Shown here one piece after another: positions 12,501-27,200 of a stretch of DNA of 64,000 nt. This stretch comes from Branchinecta lynchi. Its lineage: Eukaryota > Arthropoda > Branchiopoda > Anostraca > Branchinectidae. The translations under genes were made by a program, and so were the position numbers. Each line of letters opens with the position of its first letter. Positions within the stretch are counted from its first letter, which is position 1. The notes beneath the pieces were generated by a model, which saw only the letters and a list, made by a program, of their open reading frames with translations, made no database searches and had not been told where the DNA came from. The stretch covers positions 2,895,572 through 2,959,571 of the forward strand of contig JAKZAP010000004.1 in the NCBI GenBank assembly GCA_023053575.1, written 5' to 3'.

Positions 12501-15500
12501 GTACAAAATTCCCGAAGGAGTATTCAGTAGCCTATATAATGTACCGGCTGCAAAGGAGTAAGAAGTAGTAGGTTAATCGACGGAAGACATCATTTTCAGA
12601 ATGATCGACAGTTTGATAATTTTTATTTTAGGGATCAAGAATGTGCTGACGATTTTCTGCGCTCTTCTCACAGACAACAAGATATTATTTCATTCCTGCA
12701 GCTACTGGAGACTGACCGAGGCGTGCCAGGCTCTCTGCTGTCTCCTCTTCCCATTCAAGTATAGCTACGTCTACATTCCAATCTTGCCTGCCCCCCTCTT
12801 AGAGGTTCTGTCAACACCAACCCCCTTTCTGATTGGGGTACATTCCGCGCAGAAGGATGAAATCACGGACACTGTAAGTATTTAATAATACTTGCGTTTT
12901 CTATCCGAATTCTCCTCGCGATTCTCCTCCGAATTCTCCTTTTTCGCGTTTTTGGACTACTGAGATGAAGTGAATTCTCCTTTTCTTCCGTTTTTTCAGA
13001 ATCGAGAACGGGAAAAGCCTCGCGATTCTGCAGAATCGACAATTCTCGATTCTACTCTCTGCGTTCTCCTCCTTGATTGGTCATCAGAGTGTGGGTGCTC
13101 AATATGCATAAACACGTATACCGGGTTGCGGACGAGTTGCAAAATTTGCGTTTTTGTCAGAAGCGAGAATGGAGAAGTCATAGAGGAGCGAAAACGGTAA
13201 TTTTTTACGAGAATCGAGAATTCGGAACGGAGAATTCGGATCAAAAACACAACTAATAATAAGAGTATAATGCAAAAAATATAGGTCGTTGGCGTCTACA
13301 GAGTTTTGCGTCAACACTTTTTATCATAAATTTCTTCAGCGTGGAGACTGTCCAGAGAATTTTTGTCTTTATCTCTTCATGTGGAAGGGTGTTCCAAAAG
13401 ACCACCATTCTGTTTTGGAAGTCAGGGTACTTCAAGATGTGATAGGACAATGAAACTTGGCAGGCATATCAGAGACCCAACCAAACAAACATAGAAATAA
13501 TCAGTTTTCCGATCCGACCATTTGGGGGGTGGGGGTGGAGGGCAGGGGAATCCGGGAAATTGATAAGTGTGTAACTTTCGAACGGGTGATCGGATTGTAA
13601 TGAAACTTATAGATTATATATCTGTGATGTCCCGTTTAAAGTCTTGACCGGACTCGGTAGCCAGGGGGGAGTTGGAGGGGGGGGGGACCGGAAATTTCAA
13701 GAAACGGTTAGAATGGAGGGATCGGAGTGAAACTTGCCGGGAAGAACAAGCATCTGCTCTAGATAAATCGTTTAGACAATTGTACTGGATCCGGACACTT
13801 GGGGGGGGGGGGGGACCCGGAATTCTGGTGATGGCGGGTTTGGGGATTTTCACGATGAAACTTGGCAGGCATATCAGGGACCCGATCAAACTGACTTCAA
13901 AATACACATTTTGTCGATCTGATAATGGTGGGGGGAGTGGAGGGAGGAGAATCCTGGAATTTTCAGTCATGCGTAACTTTGGAACGGGTGATCGGATTCG
14001 AGTGAAATTTAAGAATTGAACAGAGGACATTTCTCCGGTGATCTTTCTCATATCCGGACCGGATCCGGCAACTATTGGGGGGGGGGGGGGGGGAAAATAC
14101 GTGACCCGCTTAGAATGGAGAGATGGATGGAACTTTGTGAGAAGAACAAACAGATTCTCTAGGTAAATCATTTACTGAATCTGATTGGCTACGGGCAACG
14201 TGGGGGAGTTGGGGAGGGGGGGGGGGGGATCGGAAATCTCGAGAAACGGTTAGAATGATGATATCGGAGTGAAACTTACTGGGAAGAACAAACTTCTGCT
14301 CCTCGTAAATCGTTTACACAATTTGACTGCATCTGGACACTTGAGGGGGGGGGGAGGGGGTTTCCCGGAATTCCTTTTTTTGGGGGATTCACGACGAAAC
14401 TTGGCAGGCATATCAGGGACCCCGGTCAAAAATCCTCGATATGATAATATTAGGGGGGGGGGGGGTGAGGGAGGGGAATCCGGAATATTGAGTCATGCGT
14501 AACTTTGGAACGGGTGATTGGATTCGAGTGAAATTTAATAATTGAACAGAGGACATTTTTTCTCTGGTGATCTTTTTCATTTCCGGACCGAATCCGAGAA
14601 TTATTGGGGGGAGGGCGGAAAATACTCGACTTAGACTGGTGTGATCTAGATCGAACTTCGTGGGAATGACAAACAGATGCTCTGGATTAATCATTTACAG
14701 AACCGGATTGGCTCCGGGTATTGTGGATGGAGTTGGAGGGGGGGGGGGGGTCGGGGATTCCGGTGACCTCGAGTTAAGGTACTTCCAGATGTGCTAGGAC
14801 GATGAAACTTCGCTGGAATATTGGAGATTCAGCAACATTAGCTTAGAAATCGCTACTTCCCAAATCCGATTATTCCTTAAAGTACCAGTCTTGACCGCAA
14901 AGTAACAAACAAATACTTTTAAGCAATATATGCATTTTCATGATGCCCATCAGCCCATTAGCATTTTTGCCTTGAGGGTTTTGCTTACAAATGAAGTTCC
15001 AGCTCCCTTAGAGTGCGCATCTCAACCGCAAAGTCGAAACTTACTTTTGATCAATCAAAACATCTGAACCCAGCAAGTGACATATGAGCTTACAGCTCTT
15101 GTTCTGTACTTGCCCCGGTTTGCTGCAATCTTTGCGTACCCTAATGGGATGATATGCGTACACACGTAGATACAGTAACAGCTTTGTTCCGGCGTTTGTT
15201 AAACTGTTAAACGCTTCATCCACCATTACAGAGCCCACATGATTTTATGTTGTTTTTTAAGTTTGACCGTTTAGCATACTGTAATTATTTTTTTCTTTTT
15301 TTGTTTACATATATTGATGGGTATTTATAAGTTGACGTTCGAATCAGTTATTGAGACGCGGTGAGTAACATCCTTAATGAATAAACGATTTGATTCGATA
15401 ATTTTTCTTCCAGCTCGACGTCGTCGTTGCCGACCTTGATGGTGGTGCTGTCTTCGTGCCCGACTCTGTTCAGGTCTCGCCTCTCCCTGAACCGCTTCTC

Positions 15501-18216
15501 TCGAACCTGCACAACGTCCTATCGCAGATCCTTCAGCCCGACTTGCAGTGTGCAGACTTCGCGTTTCCCCCTAGTTCTGTTAGAAAGTCGGCGGCTGGCG
15601 TTGTGGATAAGGAAATACGGGCGGCGTTTCTCCGGATGTTTGCACATTTGCTGCAGGGGTATAGGATGTGTTTGACGATCATAAGGATTCATCCGAAGCC
15701 AGTTATAACGTTTGACAAGGTAGGAGGGTTCTTTCGTCTTTGGTCATTCGCCGCGAGAAATTCAGTTTCAGTCTGCGGAACGGTTTTTGGGATCCCAAAA
15801 CGTAAGGGGAGGGATACCGGTGACATCGCAAAAGTTGTCCGTCTGTTAGCACGATAACTCTCGAAGGGAACGAGATATTTTGATGAAACTTGGTGTGAGG
15901 ATTCTTTGGGTCATGATAAAGTCAAGTTAGCAGATGGGATCTGTAGCCTTAGATGTAGGGGTGGAGGAGGGGGTTTCAAATTAAGGGGCAAAAACAATAT
16001 ATTTTAAAAGCTATTGAGATAGTTGATATAGGGGTAAGGAGACATGCTTAGTCCTAATATGAAAGTTATTTTCTTGCCGGATAAATATTTCACCCGGAAT
16101 CCAGCGTAAGCCGAACACCAAATTTGTCGACCATTTTTCGGCTATAGCAGTACCTACTCCTTTATTCTCAAACCAGTATAGCTGTGCGCGTGGATGACGA
16201 CATTCATTTGTTTATTCTATGGACGTCGGAGAGATCTAGTGTAATCGAACGTCGAAGGGGTTGATTGATGATGTTCAAACGAGGAAATATGTTGTTCAAG
16301 CGAGGATATTGTTCAATGAGGATTCACTGGTAAAGTACAGGTCAAGTTCATAGATGGGTCCTTTAGTCCTATCTTCAGAGGCAGAGGAAGGCTTTCGAAT
16401 TTACGGTAAAAACATGTATGTTTTATAAGCTAATAAGATTTTCATTGAGGGGGTAAGGAGGTCCGCTGAATCCATATCTGAACTTGGTTTTCTTGCTGGA
16501 CAGCTGATCACGTGTTCGGCTGATACTGGAAATTTGGTTGAAGCTTAAAGTTGTTACTGAAATCGATTAGAGATTCGGAATCGGGGCAAGGTGACACGCT
16601 GAATCCATTTTTGATCTTTATTTTAACAGTAAAAATATCCAAGGAATCTGACGAAGACTGAATGGCGAAGACATGACCCAATTGTTTGAATCAAATGTAA
16701 GATTTTTGGGATCCCATCGAAACATTTGGTCTTGTTTTTACTGACAAACCTGCAGTGTAACAAAAAAACAAGGAACTCCTCTCAAACAGTCTGCTGCAAG
16801 AGCCTGCACAGTGGAATCTACAGGCTTGTAGAGGCTGCAGAATCGTGAGGCTACATCAGACTGGTGTTTTACATAGATTCAGTTCAGTTTATTTATACCA
16901 CAACACAATATGCCACAAAAAACGTTACATAAGAGTATTCAAAAATATAACGCGAAGGTAAAATATTTCAAGGCGGGTTGCAAAGGGGAGACAACGAGCT
17001 CGTATTGTAAAAGACCCAAAGAATTAATTTACAGCTTTATTTAAACTCACTACCGATCCATTACTCCAATTCCACGGCTTGCCGCGCAAAGCAGAAGAAG
17101 AAGAAGAGAAGCATAAGCGTTCTCTATCTTTTCTGCATGTTTTGAACTACTATAGTAGTTAGTTTAATTTATTCTCCAATGGGCGTATCAAGGTAAAGTA
17201 GACTTTCAGAAAGCGCGATAGAGATTTGGGGAGTTGAAGTCGCTTATTACCCTTTAGGTTGCAAAGCTACAGTTGTATCAACATTAAAATTCAAGCCATT
17301 CTGCTGACATTCGTGTTCGAGAACGTGCTCTCACAACCAGATAATGTGAACTTTGCTCGTTCGTGTTGCTTGTATACCGCGTTCCTTCTTTTTCTTTAAC
17401 GCAGTAGCTATCGAACTCGACCTAGCACGCTACCCGCATGTCGATGCCCGAATCGCATCATCAAATTGGTCTTTAAAACAAAAAACACAAGGGTTGTAGA
17501 CAGCCTGACGAGGACCCTTGCCAAGAAGGGCCGAAATATCGCTAATGAAAAATCATAGCTGACGTATCCGTTGTAAACATTGTTTGAATAAAAATTGTAG
17601 ACAGAGTATTGAAAACAAAAATGCCCTTCGTGTAGGACCTCTTCATAGGCAATCAGAATGAGGTGGTGCAAGCAAGTCTCAGTTACAAAGTCTTTTCATG
17701 AAGTCATTAATTAGGCAAAAGATCTTTAGAGGACCAAGCCACTAAGTTCGGTCTTTCTAGTCAGCGTTCCTTGGACAGCGTGGTCTTATCGACTGCGACT
17801 TCACCAATAAGCTCCTCGAGTGCATGTTCTTCAGTGCTTTTGTCACCGACAGAGGGACACCTTGGCGAATTTGTGATTTGTGGGATGAGCTCTACGCAGC
17901 GTTGCCAGACAAGCTACAGCTGGAATCGCACGACCCGAAACTTCAGATGGTTCATATTCAGGTATGATCTGCGAGACATTCGTCTCCGCTGATAACTTTC
18001 TGCCTGACTCCGTGAGGGATGAACCCATTAGTCAACCGATATTATTATTGGGCGATGTTTCGGTCCATTTCCATGGACCATTTCGGTCCATTTTGTAGTT
18101 TGAAAATATGTTTACTTTTGTAGTGTATCAGTTTCTGTGTGTGAAGTATATGTAATCCATTTGTACTTGTGTAGGTAAAGGCGATAAGCTGAAAGCTTAA
18201 CGCTAAATATATAACA

Positions 18217-18253
<37 letters not shown>

Positions 18254-21200
18254 TGCATTAAACAAAAAATCAGTTAATGGCTATACTCTACCGCTTGGGC
18301 AGAGTCGAGTTAGAAATTTCGGGTGAATCCGAGGAGGAAACTAACCTGAGACTGGGAGCAAATCGGTTCCACTTTGTTTGGGTCGATTTCAGGCGGACAT
18401 ATCCGTACCTTACTCTTCAGATCTTAGGCGTAGAATATAGAATTGGCCATATTCTTGTTCAGCGCTTCCACGCGGACTAGTTTCTGTTAATCCCCCCATG
18501 CCTCACCGTCATTATTTGGATCAGACATGGTAAAACAGATCCACAGGTTAGTAAGTGGAAAACCTGTCATCTGTGTCCCAGGTATTGGAGGTTTTGCATA
18601 TGTTTCAGCAGCAGAAAATGAAAGTGACCTACTACCCTATGGATTTGACTTTTTATTATGTCTTAACCAACACTTGTGTAGACATAGTAAAAAGTCAAAT
18701 CCATAGGGTAGTGGGTCGCTTTCCCTTTCTGCTGCTAAAACAGATGTAAAACCTCCATTACCAGGGACACAGATGACAGGTTTTCCACTCACTAACCTGT
18801 GGATCTATTTTACCATGTCTGATCCAAGTGATGACCGTGAGGCATGGGGGGATTAACAGAAACTAGTCCGCTTGGAAGCGCTGAACAGGAATATGGCCAA
18901 TTGAGATTGATGGTAATATCCATGGCTGTCATCAAGTCAGAATTCCACAAAAAAAAGGAAAAGATTTGTTGAAGTCAGAGAATTGGTAAGGAATTTATTT
19001 ATTAACTTTGAAATCAGCTTTCGCCATAAACTAACATACAAATAACAAAAAAAAAACAACCCTATGGTACCATAAAAATAAGTCAGTTTTTCTGCTTATA
19101 ATAAATACCTAAAGCTTTCTAGAGGTAAATTTGTTAATTTGACTTAATTTGCTCGTCTGGAAATATTAATTATTTTCTTCACAATATTATGGCTACTCGA
19201 TTATTTTTTTAAAAGTTTAAATGTGAGCGAACGGAAAACAAAATAAAATAAAGCGTAGCTGACAAGGAGAGCGAATAAACTCAGTTAAACTGCCAAAACA
19301 TTCTTCGGAGGCGACGTGACTTGAGTCAACATTGAACCCTTTTTCTTCCCTAGTGGTCTGGAAAACGGTAACAAAAATACAAATAATCTGGTTATTGTTA
19401 GTTCTCTTCCTTCGGATGTTAAGAAAAGTAAGATATTTTCAGTTTATTTTTAAGTGATGTTGCATACTATGGTTGTATGCTCGGGTTCCAAATCCTACGC
19501 CTGAACGGAATCGAGAACTCAGCTACTACACTATTTATTTACCTTACTAGACTAAAATAGAAACACATGTATACTCAACTTCTATATCTCCGTATGACCT
19601 TTTTCACTGAAACTTCCCACAGAACCAAAGATAATGAGACCAAGGAAGATTGGCCACTCCCATAAGCCCCATGAGTCGCGGAAAGTGGCACCAGCTGGTG
19701 GTTTGTTCTGCGTTAAAAAAGCTGCTCTGATCAGCTCTGATTGACTCTCCCGCTGATTTCTTCACTTTCAGCGTGTATGCTGTTTACTTCTCAGACTTTG
19801 TTGATATTGCGTATTATATTATCAAGTGAATACAGGTAGTCAAGAAGGATAATCAAGCTTAAGAAGAACAGAAGATCATTGTCATGGAGTCGAGTAAGTA
19901 GGCTACATAATACATAGTTCATCTTTTCCAAACATAATGAAAAGGCAGGAAGGAAAAAGAGATGTCTGCTGAACTGACTAAACACGAGCCTGAATGAGCT
20001 TGAAATGCTAGCAAGAAAATGTCACTCTCGGACCTAGAAAACAAATTTTGTTGAGTGCTGAGGATACGCAAATATATCTTGAAAATAATACTTACAGGAG
20101 GGGTATCCAACCTCAAATTTGACCTAGATCTCGTCTTGAAAACCTTACAAAGAAATTTCCGTGCAGTTCAAAACAGGTACCAAAAATGTAAATTGAAAAA
20201 AAGTAGTTCAAATTATTGCAGTTTTACTAAATTTGCAGTTTTACTAAAGGCCTTTTTCAGCGCCACAATTGTGGGCCACACACTTCTGAGTGTTTGTCGT
20301 GGAAACACGATTGTGCCACACAGTAGAGCCACTAGTTGAAACTTGCGGAAACGCATTTTTGTCTATTTTTATGGCGGTAATTTCAAATATCTGAAAATGA
20401 AAATAAAATTCATGTAAAATCTCAATAAATAGAACTCCAGGCTTATTTTCTTACCATTCTGGTCAAAAAGCATCCTCAGTTTTAAGTCTATATCCTTGAA
20501 AAAGTAGTTAATTTTATTGTATAGACACTGTTTTGCTGGTTAATTTGAATTTCCCACCAGCATCGAGCCACAAAATCGACAATCACCTCGCCAGTTGTTT
20601 CTCGAATTTCAGCCACAAAGCGAGCCACGGAAATCGTGTTGATCGCCAAAACACACTGATGGGCTACAAAAAAGGCCGCGGAAACACTCTTTTCGAGCAA
20701 TAATCAACCCACAAACAGAGCTCCCACAAACTACCCTGTTGCAGCTTTTTGGTAGCCTACATAACAATTCGGGAAGAGTTTTCCAGAAGGAATGATATTG
20801 GGTATTTTGTTTCTGGTGCTATTTTGTTGAATTGAGCTTGTTAACATTGCAGAACATGTGTATTGGAACGAGGCAGTAATTTTCCTTTAATTCATCTCTA
20901 AAAATCTGTTCTGTGAAGGACAATTGGGTTGTAGGCCACAGGGTAGCAAGGAAAGGTGAAAAAGCATCTTTGTGGTGGAAAAACAGTTGGGGCTGCAGCT
21001 TTTCTCAACAACTGTCAGCAGGAATTAATTAGTCCATGTTTTTCAGGTTTTGTGTGTGCCCTTGTCTTGGTTGCTCGTCTGCTCTTATCACAATGCTCAT
21101 CTGTTGAGAAAAAATTGTTCTTCACCTTTGTTTGCCAAACGATATCACTTAGGCGCCTTGAAGACACTGCATCAGACCAAAAAGTAAGTTACCAAGCTGT

Positions 21201-24200
21201 ATGTTTTGAGCTTGTCTGCATTACAGTCATATGCTTTGATCTTGCCCACTAATTACTTAGTCATTTATTTTTCAGCTTGTCAGATTCAGAGCTATGAATC
21301 TTGTGTCAGTCAGAATGACAGCCAGGGTCATTATGACTAGGTGGGGAGGGGGGATGCTACCCCCAGAATGTTTTCAGCCATTCGGTAAAAAATAGTCGAT
21401 TCGCGCCGTGATTTTTCTTAAAAACAGTTGATTTTTTCTTGGAAACAGTTTTAATTAACAAAATTATACTAAATTTTTTATAGCAATTTCTTGAAGATTC
21501 TGAAATTGAGCTAAATAACATTCAGCTTCCGAGCAGTGGCGAAACTAGCCCATTTTTGTGGTGGGGACAAGCCCAGATTTTACCGACGAGATTGAACGAT
21601 TTACCGACGGATCAGAGGAAACGGATCCGCACCGACAAATACTGTCGCTTTCCAAACAAAAGTTTCCTCATTTACCTAAATAGCTCTTGTCGGAATTGAA
21701 ACTGAATCTGTACACCGACAGACGTTGTCGATTTCCCTACAGTTCCATGATTTACCAACAGAGTTTTTGTCAGTATCAAAAATGAAATGAGCGAAGTGTT
21801 TGTCAGAGCTCTTATACGTATCGAAACTACGCACTGTCTCCGCATCGAGAAATGCTGCCGATTTCCCCCCCCCCCCACCCCCACGGCCCCCCCCCCCCCT
21901 TCGTTTTGCCACTGCTTCCGAGGCCAAAATAATTCAAACTGGACGATGATTTCTTCTTTTGATATATCTAAACGTCCACATTGTGATATACTTAGTTGTT
22001 TCATCCTCTTACACTCCACTGGGTCTTCTCGAAGGTTTTAGTAATCTTTTCACTACTGCCGGGAGATTGGTGAATAATTAACCAGCAATGTCGAAAGTGC
22101 TTTTACGAGCGAATTGTGTTCACGTAATTTGTGGATAACGTTGGCTACCGTGAGGATTTTGGGGAAAACATAGGTAACAGTTTGTTCGTAAAAATCCGAC
22201 CCATCGAAAAATGATGGTGTCTCCCACCTTCTCGGCCCACATGAATCAGAGACTTTAAGCTTACCAAGTAAGGTGATTACCTAATCTTCAATTAGCCCTC
22301 AAATTAGCTGTTCATATTCGTATGGTATATTTCGCATGTTGTGATGCTTTGTTTTTTGTCTGTTGTTTCTAATCAGTATAATTACTGGGCATTAGCCAGT
22401 CATATATTTGAGGTCGTCCCCCCCCCACCTCCCATGCCCAAATACATTGAACCGCCCCTGCCAAGATGAGAAGCGTACATTGAGTTTAGAAAGGAGCAAC
22501 GGCTCAGTAAAGATCTGTGGCTGAACGACATCCCGGCCTAAAAAGAATGGGGCGTTTAATTATATTAAATAGGAATGGAATTCGGTCCCCAATTATTATT
22601 TTATTACAAACGAGGTACTTATAATCTCCAGGTCATGCATATTACGACTCAACAACTGTTTCTGCCTTCTATTATTGATTTGTGCTACTGAATAAATTAA
22701 CAGCATTTCTGATAAACTTCACATCTATGTTCCACATCTAGGGCACCTGCTATGGCTACTAAGCAAATATCATCCAGATCCACCTAGTGTTTCTTTAATT
22801 ATGCATGCCATAAGATTCAGTGGACCCCCCTTCCTCTCCTCAGAATGGCCGGATTGGGCTTGGACCGCAAAAGGCTGAACAAGGAACCTAGCTTTTACTT
22901 TCTATATAGTTTCAGTTGAAGTTCACCGTTTTCTTTTTTACTCCCACGAACAAAAATTCATGTGAAAGGCATGTTTCGTGTATATACTTAAAGCACAACC
23001 CTTTCTAGAAATTCCCGCTCTCTAACTCGGCGGCTGGACGCAAAATATTTGAAGACTGAACAGGCCGTGGTTAGATGCTGCGAAATCAAAGCGAACAACG
23101 GTGCTGTCCTCGGCAAGGACTGTCGATATGCGATTTGGCAGCGCCTACTCTCTCACATCTCGTTCCAAAAAATAAAGCTGTAGTCTGCAACCTAGGAAAA
23201 CTTCGGCTAGCGCCGAAAAGCGAAATATTCAAATAAAGTAATTCACATGGATTTTGTAAACGACGGAAATTTCAGAGGTCAGTACACCGTGTTAGTTGCC
23301 ACTGGAGGTGCGAAAACAGTGAAAAGCAAGAGGGGTCCTTTAAGTCACTCTCAGACTTTTTTAAACTGGTGATAGTTTATCGTGTCAGTTGTACTGATAG
23401 TTACCTTTTTTCTAGGAATGTCTATGCACTGCATTTGTCCGTGGTGCAACTGTCAGCACAAAAAGCAAGGAGCAAATCAACGCTTCTTCCCGTTAGCCCT
23501 AAACAACTTACGACCCCGCTAAACCGAAGAGATAGCATAATATCCTTGAAGTTCGTGGCAAGGAAAAGTTCTTCAGTAGTAACAGTCCAGGATTTGTTAT
23601 TTTTATGTCGTGCTTTGTTTACTCGATTAACGGATCACAAATTAAAGTCGCAGTCATATGTATCGCTTCTTTTCCAGTGGTTTTTACGTGCAGTCAAGGT
23701 ATCACTTATTATCTAATAGTTTTGCTAATGACCTGCAGGATCTTTTATCTCACTTTGACAGGACGGGATATGTTCTTTAAACGGTCGGCAGTTCCTCTTT
23801 ATATAACTTAAAACCATTGGCACTTGGCACCATCCTGTCCAGTGTAGAGAAGAAAAGCTTAACTTGTGAGTGAAACCTGCTTGTAATAAGCCTATAGCGA
23901 GGGCCAGAGGCGTTGCTAGTGTTTGGAGGGAGGGGGGGGGGGGCAAGGTATTTACCGACTGCCTGGTCATTTTTACCGACTGTTTCTGCAGATAAGAACT
24001 ACTATTGTTGAGAAAAAACGACTGTGTTGGCGAAAAATTGTCTGATTTTAATAAAATCAAAGGTATTATTCCAACAAAAAACCTTGATGCAGCATTACTT
24101 GACATACCCCTTCAGTATAACTATTCTTGAATGGGAGATTAAGAATCTTTAACGGTCTAGATTGGCCCTCATGGAATTTACATCAGCTTTATTTCATGGC

Positions 24201-27200
24201 TCAGCCAGTGGATAAGACCAGCCCGTGAACCACGGCATGGAAAAACTTCTTTATTTCTTCCTTTTTCTTCTTCACATCATGATAGTCTTTGATAGAGCAA
24301 AATTGAACGAAAGATGCGCTGGAAAGTGTATTTGATTCCTCTTGACTCAGTCACCGAAGCCTGTGCTCCACAATGGAAATGATGGCCTCAAGACTAATTA
24401 ATCTCAGTCGAATTCTTTAGAGCGACATCAGAAGGGTAATTTTGCCTGCCATCTGGCGTCGAAAAAAATCCCGCGAAACTCTCAAGAATAACAGGTCGCT
24501 AGGGAGCGGCACCGTCGATTTTCCACGACCCGCTTTTTAGCGAGTGGCCCATCTTTCCTACTGACACGATCTTTGCACAGAACTGCCTTGAAACTAGTTA
24601 AATCAGTTCCCGAACCAACCAAAGCCAAACCCACCGGATATTCCCAGAATAAATAAACCCCCCCTGAAACTAAAGAGTGAAAGTTGAATCTACTTAACCT
24701 AAACTAAACCCCAGCGTATAACACCCCCGTCTTTACAACACCCCCCTCCTTACAGTGAACCGTCCCGAAACCCCTGTGAAACTAAAGAGTGAACGTTTAA
24801 TCTACTTTAATCTAAACTAAACCCCAGCGTACAACAGTGAGTAGGATTGATATTTCGATTTATAGCAAGGAGTCGTAAATATACACTGTAAAAAGTTTCT
24901 CCGAGTAAGGATTCAAGTTAACTGCAGTATTTGCTAGTGGGATTAATCTTATCTCTACTGGGATAAGATTAATCGGAATTAGAGACAAGATTATCTTTTT
25001 AGAGACAAGATTATTCCCAGTAGCAAATACTGCAAATTTTTTTTTACAGAGTATATGTAATGTATGAACAAGGCGACAGTGGACTAGAAAGAAAAACAAC
25101 ACGAGTAAAAATCAACATCAAGCAGATATCCTTCTATCCTGTATCCTTGACTTATAGCAATCAAGTTGTATTTTCATAATTTTTGTTAGGCCCAATTAAT
25201 TATTTAGTCTATATTGCCGTGCTTTATGTTGATTTTTACTTGCGTACATTTTTCCTTGTATCCCACTGTCGCCTTGTTCATGCATTAAGTATAAATATGT
25301 TAACAGCTTGAGGCCTGAAATAATGAACTGTTTGTAGGACTTGGCCCATCAGCTGTTCCTGAATGAAAATCCGTCAGCAAGCAACTTCTCTCCCAAAGTT
25401 CCGAAACCGACAGAGGGGGCATTCACGCGCATACACCAGCCAACTTTCCCCCAGTTAGACCCCCAGAAAGTCCAAGATCTGATTGACGAAGGTGTTTCTC
25501 AATGGAACGTCAAATGTTTGTAAGTAGGGAGATTCTACTTTTACTTTGGATTCTGTTTCTGAAGTCCATTAGAGATTCGGCGTGAAAGTAAAATAGTCCA
25601 GTTGAACCCTTATTACTTCAATGGACAAAGAATTCTTCCGGAATCCCAGAAATATTTTGTACAGTTCTTTTTGTGCTCCATCCATTTTATTGCGGTCTGG
25701 TGTCGCACATGTTGTACGGAAGAAGGAGTTGCAGAAGATGAGAATGCTATTTAAGTATACGAAGCACCTGCTTTATTTGCCAAAGTTATACTACAGCCAC
25801 ATGCTAGCGGAGCGTTTCCAAGTTAAAGATGCAAGCGTCACACTTTGGGAAATTTCGTCGGCTGTGCCAAAAATCATGGTCAACAGGGCCCAGCCAGCAC
25901 TTGACACGTTACATTCTTTTCTGGCAGGTGAATGAAAAATTGTATATTGTATTTGCTGTGTTTTATTTACTCCTTCTATTTTATTTTACATACTCCGCTT
26001 TTCAGATGGCGGGTCAAAAATAGATCAGGCTATTGACTTACTTATTACTTAAAACACAAATTTTTGGAAATTTCCCATAAGTGAAATTTAATTCTGAATT
26101 CAACTTCAAATAAGAATACATGCTAAATCCATAAAACGTTTTTATTTGTCTTATTAGGTCAGTCATTTGGCCGTAGTCCACCAGCATAAATCTCTTGACC
26201 AAGCTTATCTTTTCCGTAGGTAAATGCAATGAATCGATCTGTCTGTTTTTTTGTTTTTTTTTTACTGTCGGGTTGAGGTATGATCAGAATCGGATATATA
26301 CCTGAAATTTGGGAAAGAGCCTAGTAAAATTCGCCGATAAAAGGACTAGTGTTATAAATGAAAATCCTGCGTACGCCGTAGGCTTAGGGTAAACGAGGGT
26401 GGTAGTGGACTTAGCTTTTACGTTAACATATAAATAGTTTTATTCACAAACTTACTCTGTATAATGTAAATCCCAATCCAGGTAAATATGAACACAGTCC
26501 ACAGCTGACTAAAGATGAAAGGCGAAAGACCAATAAAATAATGAATGACGAGCATATATACTCCTAACTGCACAAGTGAAGGTCCCACTCACGTCGATTA
26601 GCCAGAAGCAGTCTGACGTCGACTAAGGTTTAGACAACTAACGTCGATTAGCTGGAAGCAGTCTGACGTCGACTAGAGTTTAGCAGGACGTGGTTTAGTT
26701 CTGAATATTCACTTGTGCAATTAAATTCTAGGAAGTACAAAAGGTTCGTTTTCACTTTATTATACATGAAGTTATTTAAGCGCTAGACATAGAGACCGAC
26801 ACAACACTATAGGGACAAATGTCCGTCCGTGGCCGAGTGGTTAGCGTGCCGGACTCGCAAGTGAAGGGTCGTTTGTTCGAGTCTCAGTAGTGCCTACTGT
26901 TTGGTTTGGGACGGGGGCTAGTGGCGTAACCCTGTAAGACAAGCCAAAGTCCACTCAGCTTCAAATATGTACCTGGAGAAATCCTGGGAAGGTGACAGGA
27001 AGGGTGTGTGAAAGCACAGGATGGCTGGCCCCAACCCCCCATTGCACTTCCTGGCTGAGGGCCGAGAGTTGGAGATCAGCACCGCCAGCTTTGCCTGTCA
27101 AGGCTAGTGCTGATACCTTTACCTTTATCTTACCTTTTATAGGGACAAATAACATCTTTACAAGATCTAGCGAAGACTCGAAATCTACAATACCCTTTGG

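Noticed and set aside
13614..14694. A 185-codon minus frame and a 115-codon plus frame
   Set aside because: Same cause: family 2 tandem units with poly-G tracts; no conserved domain.
26821..26895. A possible functional tRNA gene
   Set aside because: The acceptor stem does not close and a SINE body with tail and target duplication follows; it is a SINE head.
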